Shown: positions 7,399-16,445 of the stretch, piece after piece
How positions within the stretch are numbered: position 1 is the first letter of the stretch
Layout: every line of letters starts with the position of its first letter
Assembly (NCBI GenBank): GCA_964632945.1
Contig: CAZWCX010000092.1
Coordinates: 1-29,792 of the forward strand
Reading direction: 5' to 3'
Source: CAZWCX01 sp964632945
Lineage (GTDB): Bacteria > Planctomycetota > MHYJ01 > WSZJ01 > CAZWCX01
DNA length: 29,792 nt
Made by a program: the position numbers and the translations under genes
Notes under the pieces: generated by a model
What the model saw: the letters and a program-made list of their open reading frames with translations, nothing else
Databases searched by the model: none
What the model was told of the DNA's origin: nothing

Positions 7399-9759
7399 TC
7401 ACTCCGAGGTCTTCAATACGCCGATCAGATCCAGCCGGTCGAGTCGGCGCCGCACCAGCAACGCGCTCGCGAGGGCGGCCGCCATCGTGACCAGGGCGGC
7501 GTACACGTACGTCCTCCCCGACAGGGCCGCGGGCATGCGGAAATTCTCGGGATCGAGCGAGAGCAACGCCTCGGTCGCGATCGTCCCCAGCCACATCCCG
7601 ATCGGCAATGCCAGCGCCACCTGCACCGCCAGTTCGCCGAGGAGGACGGTGGAGACTTCCGCGCGCGTGAAGCCGAGCACGCGCATGCTCGCCAGGTCGC
7701 GGCTGCGCATCGACAACGATACGCGCGCATTGTTGTACACGATTCCGACCGCGATGACGGAGGCGAAAAACGCGAGGACGGTGTTCATCGTTTCCATCAT
7801 CCCGCCCTGCTGGCGTTGGAAGCGTTCCATGGAGGCGCGGGGACTCGACGTCGACGCCACGGCCGGCAGAAGGTTCAGGCGCGATTGCGTCTCTGCGACG
7901 CCGGCGGGGTCGACGGCGAGGAGGACCGTGGACACCGTGGGCGGCTCATCGAGCAGGCGGTGCAGGGCATCCCGCAGCATGTATCCCTGCATGCCGAGCA
8001 GGTCGCGCACCGTGCCCGCGAACGGCACGAGACGGCGGCGCCGGTCCCCTTCGAGGACTTCGATCTCCAGGAGATCTCCGGGCGTCGCGCCCAGGCGCTC
8101 CGCCAGGATGTCGGTCAGGAGGAGTCCCGCGACCGGCAAGGCGACCTCGCGGCCCTCACGGTCGAGCAGGCGCCGCAGTCGCCCCTCCCCGGGCAGACCC
8201 AGGATCACGCTGTCTCGGCGGGCCGCCCCGGAACGCAAGCGCACGGGAACGGCGCGGATCCCCTCGCTGTGGAGCACGCCGGGGAGTTGCCGGAGCGCGC
8301 GGGTCGCGCGTTCGGGCAGCGGGTCGCGGAACGACACGGTGAGATCCTCTCGCATCGACCGGCGGAATTGGAGGTCGAGCAGGTCCCCGAGCGAATCGAA
8401 CGCGAAGCGCCCGATGATCAGGATCGCCACGGCGAACGAGATTCCGAGCGCGGAGACGAATACGCGGAGCGGTCGGCGCGCCAGTTCGCGCACCACCATG
8501 CGGCCGAGCGCGCCGAAGAAGGGCCGGGACAGATGATCGAACGCGGTGGTTCGATAGACCGCCGGGGCGGCTGGGCGCATGGCCTCGGCAGGATGCAGGG
8601 CGACGATGCGTCGGACCGAGAGGAGCGCGCCCGCCACCGCCGAGCCCAGACTGATCCCGAGCGCGGTCAGGACGACGTCCAGGTCGAACCGGTGCTCGAA
8701 AACGGGGAAGCGGAAGTACGGTTCGTAGAGGCCGGTGAGGCCCCCGCCGAGCCAGGCCCCGAAGCCGATGCCGACGGCCGCACCCAGCAGGACGATCGCC
8801 GAAACGAGCTTCAGGTAGTGCAGTCCGACCGCGGTGTCGGAATAGCCGATCGCCTTGAGCGTGGCGATCTGCGTCCGCTGGATTTGGATCAGCCGGCCCA
8901 GGACGACGTTGACGAGGAACGCGGCGACCCCGAGAAAGATGAGCGGGATGAACGTCGCCTGGATCGCCAGTTGTTCGAGTTCCCCGGAGATGAAGTGGTG
9001 CGACACGTGGCGGTCGCGGGCGAAGGCGCCGAACCCTCCGTAGGGCGCCAGGATCCGGTCGACTTCCGCGACGACTCCGGGCTCCGACGCGCCGGGCTCC
9101 AGCCGCAGCACCACGTCGTTGAACGCCCCGGCCATGTCGAACGCGGGCGCCACGAACGCATTGCGCATCCACAACACGGCAAACGCCCCGGGTTCGTAAC
9201 TGAACACGTCGCCGTCCAGCGCGAAAACGTACTCCGGACTCATCGCCAGGCCCGTGACGACGACCTGGCGCAGGCGGCCTTCGATCACGACCGGGAGGCG
9301 ATCGCCCGGCGCGATGAGGTTCGCCTTGGCGAAAGACTCGAGCAGGAGCGCCTCATCGACGCCGGCTTCCTCCGGCATCCGCCCGCGCTCGACGTGGACG
9401 TCACCGAGCGGCGGCGTGCCACGATCGGGGAGCGAGACGATGCGTCCCGAGAACGGCTGGTCGCGGGACGGGAGCGGCAGGCGCACCCGCTCCACGGTGC
9501 GGGTGTAGGCGATTTCGACGCCGGGAATCGCGCGCAGGCGCGACTCCACGCCGGCGGGAACCCGCTTGGCCTGGGCGAACACGTCCGGGAAGCGATAGTC
9601 CTCGTAATACGCGTCCTTGGACTCCGCGAGCGACCGGTAGGCGGTCTGCATCGCCAGGTAGGCGGCGATGCCCGCGGCGACCACGAGGCAGATGGTGAGC
9701 ACCTGTCCGCGCAACTGGGCAAGGTCGCGGAGCAGCTTGCGGTCGATCGCGCTCACCAT
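7399..9759 (-). CDS. ABC transporter permease with two FtsX-type domains
   Basis: This 786-residue permease has one N-terminal membrane helix (about 19-40), a large periplasmic MacB-like domain, a first FtsX block with helices near 270-298, 318-345 and 362-382, and a helix near 431-452 opening a second half. A second extracytoplasmic domain and a final FtsX block of three helices (about 660-780) follow. Each FtsX block has the cytoplasmic coupling segment: TQIATLKAIGY in the first and RDLASMRVLGF in the second. The architecture resembles LolC/MacB-related exporters with duplicated FtsX units. The ATG at 9759 overlaps the ATPase stop by seven bases and has GGGAG 6 bases upstream. With the ATPase and HlyD partners it probably exports a lipid, lipoprotein, peptide or small molecule. 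Confidence 0.88.
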   Translation of the reverse strand: MVSAIDRKLLRDLAQLRGQVLTICLVVAAGIAAYLAMQTAYRSLAESKDAYYEDYRFPDVFAQAKRVPAGVESRLRAIPGVEIAYTRTVERVRLPLPSRDQPFSGRIVSLPDRGTPPLGDVHVERGRMPEEAGVDEALLLESFAKANLIAPGDRLPVVIEGRLRQVVVTGLAMSPEYVFALDGDVFSYEPGAFAVLWMRNAFVAPAFDMAGAFNDVVLRLEPGASEPGVVAEVDRILAPYGGFGAFARDRHVSHHFISGELEQLAIQATFIPLIFLGVAAFLVNVVLGRLIQIQRTQIATLKAIGYSDTAVGLHYLKLVSAIVLLGAAVGIGFGAWLGGGLTGLYEPYFRFPVFEHRFDLDVVLTALGISLGSAVAGALLSVRRIVALHPAEAMRPAAPAVYRTTAFDHLSRPFFGALGRMVVRELARRPLRVFVSALGISFAVAILIIGRFAFDSLGDLLDLQFRRSMREDLTVSFRDPLPERATRALRQLPGVLHSEGIRAVPVRLRSGAARRDSVILGLPGEGRLRRLLDREGREVALPVAGLLLTDILAERLGATPGDLLEIEVLEGDRRRRLVPFAGTVRDLLGMQGYMLRDALHRLLDEPPTVSTVLLAVDPAGVAETQSRLNLLPAVASTSSPRASMERFQRQQGGMMETMNTVLAFFASVIAVGIVYNNARVSLSMRSRDLASMRVLGFTRAEVSTVLLGELAVQVALALPIGMWLGTIATEALLSLDPENFRMPAALSGRTYVYAALVTMAAALASALLVRRRLDRLDLIGVLKTSE

Positions 9760-10523
9760 CGGATGCTCCCGGCCGGCGCGACCTCCGGGTTCCGGACATC
9801 GCCCGAGATGACGCCATCGGCCATGGTGACCACCCGGTGGGCCATCGCGGCGATCGGGGCGTTGTGGGTGATGACCGCGGTGGTCGTCCCGAGGTCGCGA
9901 TTGACGCGTTCGATGACTTCGAGCACGCGCACGCCGGTGCGGAAGTCGAGCGCCCCCGTCGGTTCGTCGCAGAGGAGGAGATGCGGACGTTTCGCCACGG
10001 CGCGGGCGATCGCCACGCGTTGCTGCTCCCCCCCGGACAGTTGCGCGGGAAAGTGGTCGAGTCGATCGGCGAGTCCGACCAGCGCGAGGGCCTCCTCGGC
10101 GGGCATGGGATCGGGGGCGATCTCGGTGACCAGGGCGACGTTTTCGCGCGCGGTCAGGCTCGGAATCAGGTTGTAGAACTGGAAGACGAATCCGACGTGA
10201 TGGCGGCGGTAGCGGGTGCGCTCGTTTTCGCCGGCGCCCGAGAGGTCTTGCCCGCGATAGCGAACGCGGCCCGAGGTGGGAACGTCGAGGCCGCCGACGA
10301 TGTTGAGCAGCGTGGACTTGCCGCTTCCCGACGCGCCGAGAAGGACCAGGAGCTCGCCGGCGCGCAGGGTGAGGGTCACGCCGCGCAGCGCGTGTACGGC
10401 GACTTCCCCCATCCGGTAGACCTTGACGACGTCGAGGGCCTCGATGACCGCCGCCCCGGGATCGTCGCGGGGCGGAGTTGCGGTGTCGGAGGGCGGGGAA
10501 TCGTTCGCGGGGGCTTCCGCCAT
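9753..10523 (-). CDS. ABC transporter ATP-binding protein (MacB/LolD-like)
   Basis: This 256-residue nucleotide-binding subunit has all canonical motifs: Walker A GASGSGKST (63-71), the Q-loop in GFVFQFYNLIPSLTA with the LolD/MacB-type spacing, signature LSGGEQQR (152-159), Walker B LLLCDEPTGALD (172-183) and the switch histidine H210. It carries an extra 25-residue Pro/Asp-rich N-terminal stretch. The ATG at 10523 is chosen because GGGAAGG lies 9 bases upstream and upstream in-frame codons overlap non-coding DNA. First gene of a three-gene operon with the FtsX permease (7-base overlap) and HlyD adaptor. It powers the exporter from the cytosolic face. Confidence 0.93.
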   Translation of the reverse strand: MAEAPANDSPPSDTATPPRDDPGAAVIEALDVVKVYRMGEVAVHALRGVTLTLRAGELLVLLGASGSGKSTLLNIVGGLDVPTSGRVRYRGQDLSGAGENERTRYRRHHVGFVFQFYNLIPSLTARENVALVTEIAPDPMPAEEALALVGLADRLDHFPAQLSGGEQQRVAIARAVAKRPHLLLCDEPTGALDFRTGVRVLEVIERVNRDLGTTTAVITHNAPIAAMAHRVVTMADGVISGDVRNPEVAPAGSIRW

Positions 10524-10550
10524 GATCGCGCGCCTTCCCAGAATGCAGGA

Positions 10551-10575
10551 GGCCCGGCGACGAATGCGCCGGGCC
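10551..10575 (-). terminator. Perfect 9-bp hairpin between the PilB-like ATPase and the ABC operon
   Basis: GGCCCGGCG (10551-10559) is the exact inverted complement of CGCCGGGCC (10567-10575), with a 7-base loop. It lies 167 bases after the PilB-like stop and 28 bases before the ABC ATPase start. It lacks a U-tract, so it could be a terminator of the upstream operon or a leader structure of the ABC mRNA. Confidence 0.35.
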
Positions 10576-10741
10576 CGGCCGCGGGCGGCAGGCGGGTTCC
10601 CGGGCTTCATGGGGATCGCCGGTCTCCCCGGCCCTCGCCCTGCGTCTCCCGGCGGAAAGCGCGGTCCGCCCCCCGCGAACTCCGGATCGCGCGCCGTGGG
10701 GTCGCATGATCGATTCCCGCGCCCCACCTGGAGTCGCGCGA

Positions 10742-12625
10742 TCAAATGCAGTTCGCCACCACCTCCTCGATCGAGGTGATCTTCTCCATCACGAGCCGCT
10801 GGCCGTCCTCGAGCAGGGTGCGCATGCCGTTGCGGCGCCCGGCGTCGCGAATCTCCGAGACGCCCGTGCTGTTGCGGATCGCCGCGCGGACGGCGTCGTC
10901 GACGACCAGGAGTTCGAACACCCCGGTCCGCCCCTTGAATCCTTCGCGGCACAGATCGCAGCCCACCGGCCCGAGGAGCTTGTACTCTCCCTCCGGGACG
11001 GTGAGACCGTAGCGGGCGAAGTGCTCGTGGGTCATCTCCCGTTCTTCCGCGCAATTCCGGCACAGCCGGCGCACGAGCCGCTGGGCGAGGACGCCGATCA
11101 GCCCGGCCTCGATCTGGTACCGCGGCACGCCGATGTCGACGAGCCGCATCACGCTCGAGGAGGCGTCGATCGTGTGGAGCGTGCTGAAGACGAGGTGTCC
11201 CGTGAGCGAGGCCTGGATGGCGATCTCGGCGGTCACCCGGTCGCGGATTTCGCCCACCAGGATGACGTCCGGGTCGTGGCGCAGGATCTCGCGGAGACCC
11301 TCCTCGAACGTGTAGCCGCGTCCCGCGTCGATGCTGCACTGGACGAGGGTGTCGAGCTTGTACTCGGCGGGGTCTTCCAGGGTGACGAGCTTGATCTCCG
11401 GGGTGGAGATCGTGTTCAGGGACGAGAACAGGGTCGAGCTCTTGCCCGACCCGGTGGGCCCGACCACGAGCACGACCCCGGCGCTGCGGGAGATCAACGT
11501 GCTGAACCGGTCGAGCGTTTCGCCGGTCAGGCCGCGGTCCTCGAGCGTCGTCTCCGCGCCGCCCTGCGGCAGCACGCGCAGCACCACCGCTTCGCCGTAG
11601 ATCGACGGCAGCACGGACACGCGCAGGTCGAACGACATCCCGTCCATGATGTACGACATCCGGCCCGACTGCGGCAGGAAGTTGATGTGCGACTTCATGG
11701 AAGAGAGCACCTTCACGCGCGCCGCCACCGCGCGGGAAAAGGTGTCCGGGAAACGTCCCTGGTCGAGGAGGACGCCGTCGACGCGATACCGGACACGCAG
11801 CGAGTCGCGGGAAGGTTCGATGTGAACGTCGGTGGCGCCCTTCTGCAAGGCGTCGCGGATGACCCGATCGACGGTGCGCACGATCAGGTCGTCTTCGGCA
11901 GCCGGGCCGAACAGTTCCACGGCGTCCGGGGCGGCGGAGTCCTGGGCCGGGTGGCCCGGCGCGGGCCTCGTCTGCGTGTCGCCGCGGCCGGGGGGCTTCA
12001 TGGCCCCGGGCAGCGGTCGTCCGGCCGGTGCGACGGGTTTCGCCGGCGCCTTCTCTTCGGCCGGCTTGCCCGCCTTGAGGTCGGCCGGCTTGCCGGGCTT
12101 GACCGGCTTGCGGCCCAGGTAGTCCGGAGACAGTTGCGGGAAATGATGGTAGAGCAGCCGAAAGAACTGATCTTCCGACATCTGCGTCCCGCGCGCCATC
12201 GAGGCGCCCGAGACCTGCTGCAGCATGTGCTCGATCGGCTTGAGCAGATTGCCGGCATACACGAAGTGCAGTTTCTGTCCTTCCCGGTAGAGCGGGAGGA
12301 CCTTGTTCTCGTTGAGGAACTGGGGCGTGATGCCGCGCAGGAGCGAAGGATCGATGTGCAGCTTCTCGAGATGGCGCGTCTGCCCCTGGGAGAGGAGCGA
12401 TTCGTTGTAGGTGCCCGCGTCGATCAAGCCGAGGCGAATCAGCGTCTGGCCGATCCCTTCGTTGTACTTCTTCTCCTTTTCGGCCATCGTGAACGCGGAA
12501 GTGGCCAGACCCGCCCGGAACTTGAGCAGGTCGATGGTCGTAAAGGGGACCTGGTCCCCGCCCTGGGGGTCGCCGGAATCCTGGGGGGTGCTTTGCGGGG
12601 CCTTCGGGTCGGATGCGTCGGACAT
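10742..12625 (-). CDS. GspE/PilB-family secretion or type IV pilus assembly ATPase
   Basis: Hexameric AAA-like ATPase (627 residues) driving type II secretion or type IV pilus extension. It has an N-terminal MshEN/T2SSE_N-like region (about 50-170), a Lys/Pro/Ala-rich linker (about 172-240), an N2 domain with ATDVHIEP (264-271), Walker A GPTGSGKS (389-396), an Asp box LEDPAEY, Walker B VILVGEIRD (454-462) and a His box STLHTIDA. The zinc-binding four-cysteine element is C522-x2-C525 and C556-x2-C559. GspE and PilB cannot be separated without the neighbouring pilin and GspF/PilC genes, which are not here. The ATG at 12625 gives family-like length with GAGG upstream. It follows the FHA-kinase gene by 35 bases, probably in one operon. 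Confidence 0.92.
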   Translation of the reverse strand: MSDASDPKAPQSTPQDSGDPQGGDQVPFTTIDLLKFRAGLATSAFTMAEKEKKYNEGIGQTLIRLGLIDAGTYNESLLSQGQTRHLEKLHIDPSLLRGITPQFLNENKVLPLYREGQKLHFVYAGNLLKPIEHMLQQVSGASMARGTQMSEDQFFRLLYHHFPQLSPDYLGRKPVKPGKPADLKAGKPAEEKAPAKPVAPAGRPLPGAMKPPGRGDTQTRPAPGHPAQDSAAPDAVELFGPAAEDDLIVRTVDRVIRDALQKGATDVHIEPSRDSLRVRYRVDGVLLDQGRFPDTFSRAVAARVKVLSSMKSHINFLPQSGRMSYIMDGMSFDLRVSVLPSIYGEAVVLRVLPQGGAETTLEDRGLTGETLDRFSTLISRSAGVVLVVGPTGSGKSSTLFSSLNTISTPEIKLVTLEDPAEYKLDTLVQCSIDAGRGYTFEEGLREILRHDPDVILVGEIRDRVTAEIAIQASLTGHLVFSTLHTIDASSSVMRLVDIGVPRYQIEAGLIGVLAQRLVRRLCRNCAEEREMTHEHFARYGLTVPEGEYKLLGPVGCDLCREGFKGRTGVFELLVVDDAVRAAIRNSTGVSEIRDAGRRNGMRTLLEDGQRLVMEKITSIEEVVANCI

Positions 12626-12660
12626 GGCGGACCTCGTGATGGGAAAGGGGTGCGGCGAGG

Positions 12661-13908
12661 CTAGGACACCTGCTCGCGGACCGCGGTCAAGTCGCGGATC
12701 AAGTCTTCGTACTTTCCGTACCGTTCGTCGCGGTTCATTTTCAGGCAGCGGGCCAATGCGTTGCACAGCCCGTCGGGCATGGTCGGATCGATCGTCTTGA
12801 GGTTCGGCGCCCCGGTCTTGACCAGCGTGGTGAGGAATTCCGCCGGGGACTGCACCTGGATCGGCGGGCGGCCGGCGACCATCGAGAACAGGGTGGCGCC
12901 GAGCGCGTAGATGTCCGCCCGGAAGTCCACGCTGGCCGCATCGAAGGCCTGCTCCGGGGCCACGAAGTGGAGCGTCCCGAAGCCCTGTTGGGGCTGGGTC
13001 AGGTCGTAGTTGTCTTTGCGGCCCTCCTCGCGCGCCAGGCCGAGGTCGAGCAGTTTCACCGCGCCGTCGCGGCAGACCATGATGTTGCTCGGCTTGATGT
13101 CGCGATGGATGAGCTGGTGGCCGTGCGCGAACCGCAGCAGGTCGGCCACCGGCAGGATGATGTCGAGCGCCACGGCGGGCGGGAGTTTCTTCTCCTTGTC
13201 GAGGATCTTCTGCACGTCGACGCCGTCGACGAACTCCATGGCGATGTAGGAGAAGGGGTCGCAGCGACCGATCTCGACGATCGCGACCGCGACCGGATGG
13301 GCGGCGAGCATGCCGCCGACCATGGCCTCCCGGTAGAAGCGCAGGGCCGCGCCCGCGGAGAAGTCCTGGCCCGGCAGGAGCACCTTGATGGCGACCGTGC
13401 GGTTGTTGTCCAGACGGATGGCGCGGAAGACCACCGCCGTCCCGCCGGTGCCGAGGATCCCCTCCAGCCGCGCCCCGGCGAACTCCTCGCCGACCTTGGG
13501 CAGCGAAACCGGACCGCCGAGGATCCCGCCCCCGGTCATCGCGCGCGGGGCCGGCCGCACGGTCGTGTTCTGCCGCTTCTCGATCTGCATCTTGTAGGCC
13601 CGGGTACCCAGGGTCAGCCGGTCGCCGGACAGGACCGGCATCGCCTTGCCGCCGGCCACCGGCTTTCCGTTGAGCGAAAGCGCGGCATTGCCGTCGAGAC
13701 GGGTCACCTCCACTTTCCCATTCTGTACGCCGATGCGACAGTGGTACGCCGCCACGCCCGGCGCGGCGAGGACGAAGTCGTTGTCCTCGGCGCGGCCCAT
13801 GCGATGCACCCCTTCGTGGAGCACCAGATTGGGAAAGGACGCTCCGTCCGCCCCCTTGACCGGGACGAGGTGGAGGACGATCGCCGGCGAAGTCGCCATG
13901 TCGCTCAT
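12661..13908 (-). CDS. FHA domain-containing Ser/Thr protein kinase
   Basis: This 415-residue cytosolic protein has an N-terminal FHA domain (about 20-110) and a Hanks-type kinase domain (about 143-410). Kinase residues are intact: glycine loop GTGGTAVV (153-160), ATP lysine K175, helix-C glutamate E194, HRD (268-270) with K272 and N275, DLG in place of DFG (288-290) and APE (317-319). The FHA keeps G38-R39, H56 and N80-G81, but the conserved Ser of the SxxH motif is Ala53, which may weaken phosphopeptide binding. No membrane helix is seen, unlike PknB. The start at 13908 has AGGGAG upstream. The gene lies first in an operon with the PilB/GspE-like ATPase, so that ATPase or its machine is a plausible target. 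Confidence 0.92.
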   Translation of the reverse strand: MSDMATSPAIVLHLVPVKGADGASFPNLVLHEGVHRMGRAEDNDFVLAAPGVAAYHCRIGVQNGKVEVTRLDGNAALSLNGKPVAGGKAMPVLSGDRLTLGTRAYKMQIEKRQNTTVRPAPRAMTGGGILGGPVSLPKVGEEFAGARLEGILGTGGTAVVFRAIRLDNNRTVAIKVLLPGQDFSAGAALRFYREAMVGGMLAAHPVAVAIVEIGRCDPFSYIAMEFVDGVDVQKILDKEKKLPPAVALDIILPVADLLRFAHGHQLIHRDIKPSNIMVCRDGAVKLLDLGLAREEGRKDNYDLTQPQQGFGTLHFVAPEQAFDAASVDFRADIYALGATLFSMVAGRPPIQVQSPAEFLTTLVKTGAPNLKTIDPTMPDGLCNALARCLKMNRDERYGKYEDLIRDLTAVREQVS

Positions 13909-13968
13909 GCGCGGATGCTCCCTGGGTCCGATTGGGCCGGGACGCTCCTGTTCGGGCGGGAAGTGAAC

Positions 13969-13996
13969 ATTATAGGCGCGGTCGGGGGTGGGTCAA
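13969..13996 (-). promoter_or_regulatory. Strong sigma-70-like promoter of the kinase-ATPase operon
   Basis: On the minus strand TTGACC (13996-13991) and a perfect TATAAT (13974-13969) are separated by 16 bases. The expected transcription start lies about 54 bases before the kinase ATG. This is the best match to the housekeeping consensus in the window and stands out from a very GC-rich background. Confidence 0.8.
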
Positions 13997-14027
13997 GCCA
14001 TACCCGAAACGGGGCGGCGGGAAGTGC

Positions 14028-14055
14028 TTGGCGGCGGCGTCGCCGCGCGTACAAT
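14028..14055 (+). promoter_or_regulatory. Candidate promoter of tex
   Basis: TTGGCG (14028-14033) and TACAAT (14050-14055) are spaced by 16 bases, 35 bases before the tex ATG. It diverges from the kinase promoter within the same 182-base gap. Confidence 0.5.
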
Positions 14056-14090
14056 GTGCGCCGCGGACCGGTCCGCCTTCCGGAGGAATC

Positions 14091-16445
14091 ATGAACGCCC
14101 AGCATGTCGCGACGATCGCCGCGGAATTGCGGCTCCGCCCGGCCCAGGTCGAGGCGGTGGTCAAACTCTTCGCGGACGGCGCCACCGTCCCCTTCATCGC
14201 CCGCTACCGCAAGGAGGCCACCGGCTCCCTCGACGAGGTCGCGCTCACCGCCGTGCGGGATCGGCGGGGACAGCTCGAGGACCTGGACAAGCGCCGCGGG
14301 GCGATCCTGCAGTCGCTCGAGGAACGCGCCCTCCTCACCGACGACCTCCGCGCCCGCGTCGCGGGCGCGGCGACGATGGCGGCGCTGGAGGACCTCTACC
14401 TCCCGTACCGCCCCAAGCGGCGCACGCGGGCGACCATCGCCCGCGAGAAAGGGCTCGAGCCGCTGGCACAGTTCCTGCTCGCGCAGGGGACGGGCGATCC
14501 CGAGCAGGCGGCGGCCGCGTTCGTGAACGCGGAAAAGGAGGTCGGCGCGACGGCCGACGCGCTCGCCGGCGCGCGCGACATCGTGGCCGAGGTCGTCAGC
14601 GAGGATGCCGACGCCCGCGCCTCCGTGCGCGAGTTGTGCCGACGAAAGGGCGAGATGCGCTCCAAGGTCGTTCCCGGGAAGGAATCGGAAGGGGTCAAGT
14701 ACAAGGACTACTACGCCTGGCAGGAACCGCTCGCGACCGCCCCCTCGCATCGCGTCCTGGCCATGCGCCGCGGCGAGGCGGAGGGTTTCCTCCACCTCAC
14801 CGTCGCGCCCCCGGAGTCCGAAGCCGTCGCGCTCCTCGAAGCCCGGTTCCTGCGCGGCACCGGCCCCGCGACCGGGCACGTGCGGCAGGCGGTGCAGGAC
14901 GGCTACAAGCGACTTCTCGCCCCCTCGATGGAAACGGAAATGCGGCTCGAAGCCAAGGAGCGCGCCGATGCCGAGGCGATCCGCGTGTTCGCGGAGAACC
15001 TCCGCCAGCTGCTGCTCGCGCCCCCCCTCGGCGGCAAGAACGTCCTGGCCCTCGATCCCGGCTTCCGCACCGGCTGCAAAGTGGTCTGCCTCGACCGGCA
15101 GGGGAAACTCCTGCACCACGACGTCGTCTATCCGCATCCGCCCGAGTCGCGGCGGGACGAATCCGCCCGCCGGCTTGCCGAACTGGCCGAACGCTTCGGG
15201 ATCGAGGTCGTCGCCGTGGGCAACGGCACGGCCGGCCGCGAAACCGAGCAGTTCGTGCGCGGGCTCGCCCTGCCCGGGCGGCCGCCGGTCGTCATGGTCA
15301 ATGAGAGCGGCGCGTCGATCTACTCCGCTTCGGACGTCGCGCGCGAGGAATTCCCCGATCACGATCTCACCGTCCGCGGGGCGGTGTCGATCGGCCGGCG
15401 GCTCATGGATCCGCTCGCCGAACTCGTCAAGCTCGACCCCAAGTCGATCGGCGTCGGTCAGTACCAGCACGACGTCGACCAGGGGAGTCTCAAGGCGAGC
15501 CTCGACGACGCCGTCGTCGCCTGCGTGAACCGCGTCGGCGTCGAGGTGAATACCGCCAGCAAGCAGTTGCTCACCTACGTCTCGGGCCTCGGTCCGACGC
15601 TGGCGGGGAACATCGTCGCCCACCGCAACCAGCACGGTCCCTTCTCGTCGCGCGACGCCCTGCGCAGCGTCCCCCGCCTCGGCCCCAAGGCGTTCGAGCA
15701 GTCGGCCGGCTTCCTGCGCATTCGCGACGCGGGAAACCCGCTCGACGCCAGCGCGGTCCACCCGGAGAGCTACGCGATCGTGGATCGCATGGCGACCGAC
15801 TTGGGCTGCACGGTCCGCGATCTGATGCGCGACGAAACCCTGCGCGCGCGCATCGACCTGCGCCGTTACGTCACCGACATGGTCGGACTTCCCACCCTCC
15901 AGGACATCGTCCAGGAACTGGCCAAGCCGGGGCGCGACCCGCGCGAGAAGTTCGAAGCGGTGGAATTCGCCGAAGGAGTGAAGGATCTTTCCGACCTCGC
16001 GCCCGGAATGAAGCTGCCCGGCGTGGTCACCAACGTGACCGCCTTCGGGGCGTTCGTCGACGTCGGCGTTCACCAGGACGGACTCGTGCACGTCAGCCAA
16101 CTGGCGGATCGCTTCGTCAAGGACCCCGCCGAGGTCGTGAAGGTTCATCAGCGCGTCACCGTCACCGTCCTCGACGTGGACCGGGAGCGGAAGCGGATCT
16201 CCCTGTCGATGCGCAGCCAGCCGGTTCCGGGTCCCCGTCCGCCGGCGGCGTCCGGGGCGGCCCCGGCGTCTGCCGCGGGCGCATCCCCGGCGTCCCCGGC
16301 CCGACCGCCCGCGCCTGCCCCCCCGCCACCCCGGCGGGATCCCCCCAAGCGCGACGTCCGCCCCGGCGCGACCGGCGGAAAGTCGTGGATGGAGCAGCAG
16401 TTGGAAGCCTGGGAGAAAAAGCACGGACGGCCCGGGTCCCCGTGA
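14091..16445 (+). CDS. tex: Tex-family S1 RNA-binding protein
   Basis: This 784-residue Tex/Spt6-like protein binds nucleic acid and is linked to transcription and RNA metabolism. Domains in order are an N-terminal helical Tex region containing PFIARYRKEATG (34-45), a YqgF/RuvC-like domain from about 317 (NVLALDPGFRTGCK), a helix-hairpin-helix pair (about 490-560, GLGPTLAGNIV and VPRLGPKAF), and a C-terminal S1 domain (about 638-718, GVVTNVTAFGAFVDVG). A Pro/Ala-rich tail (719-784) ends in a short basic segment and is typical of lineage-specific extensions. The ATG at 14091 has GGAGG 4 bases upstream; in-frame codons further upstream would overlap the promoter. It appears monocistronic. Confidence 0.96.
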   Translation: MNAQHVATIAAELRLRPAQVEAVVKLFADGATVPFIARYRKEATGSLDEVALTAVRDRRGQLEDLDKRRGAILQSLEERALLTDDLRARVAGAATMAALEDLYLPYRPKRRTRATIAREKGLEPLAQFLLAQGTGDPEQAAAAFVNAEKEVGATADALAGARDIVAEVVSEDADARASVRELCRRKGEMRSKVVPGKESEGVKYKDYYAWQEPLATAPSHRVLAMRRGEAEGFLHLTVAPPESEAVALLEARFLRGTGPATGHVRQAVQDGYKRLLAPSMETEMRLEAKERADAEAIRVFAENLRQLLLAPPLGGKNVLALDPGFRTGCKVVCLDRQGKLLHHDVVYPHPPESRRDESARRLAELAERFGIEVVAVGNGTAGRETEQFVRGLALPGRPPVVMVNESGASIYSASDVAREEFPDHDLTVRGAVSIGRRLMDPLAELVKLDPKSIGVGQYQHDVDQGSLKASLDDAVVACVNRVGVEVNTASKQLLTYVSGLGPTLAGNIVAHRNQHGPFSSRDALRSVPRLGPKAFEQSAGFLRIRDAGNPLDASAVHPESYAIVDRMATDLGCTVRDLMRDETLRARIDLRRYVTDMVGLPTLQDIVQELAKPGRDPREKFEAVEFAEGVKDLSDLAPGMKLPGVVTNVTAFGAFVDVGVHQDGLVHVSQLADRFVKDPAEVVKVHQRVTVTVLDVDRERKRISLSMRSQPVPGPRPPAASGAAPASAAGASPASPARPPAPAPPPPRRDPPKRDVRPGATGGKSWMEQQLEAWEKKHGRPGSP

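Noticed and set aside
6203..8536. Long plus-strand open frame opposite the HlyD and permease genes
   Set aside because: It is an antisense shadow caused by high GC content; the minus-strand reading gives clear HlyD and FtsX proteins with ribosome-binding sites.
10524..11339. Long N-terminal extension of the ABC ATPase frame upstream of 10523
   Set aside because: It runs through the antisense shadow of the PilB-like gene, is Arg/Pro-rich, and lacks any domain; the ATG at 10523 gives a complete ATPase.
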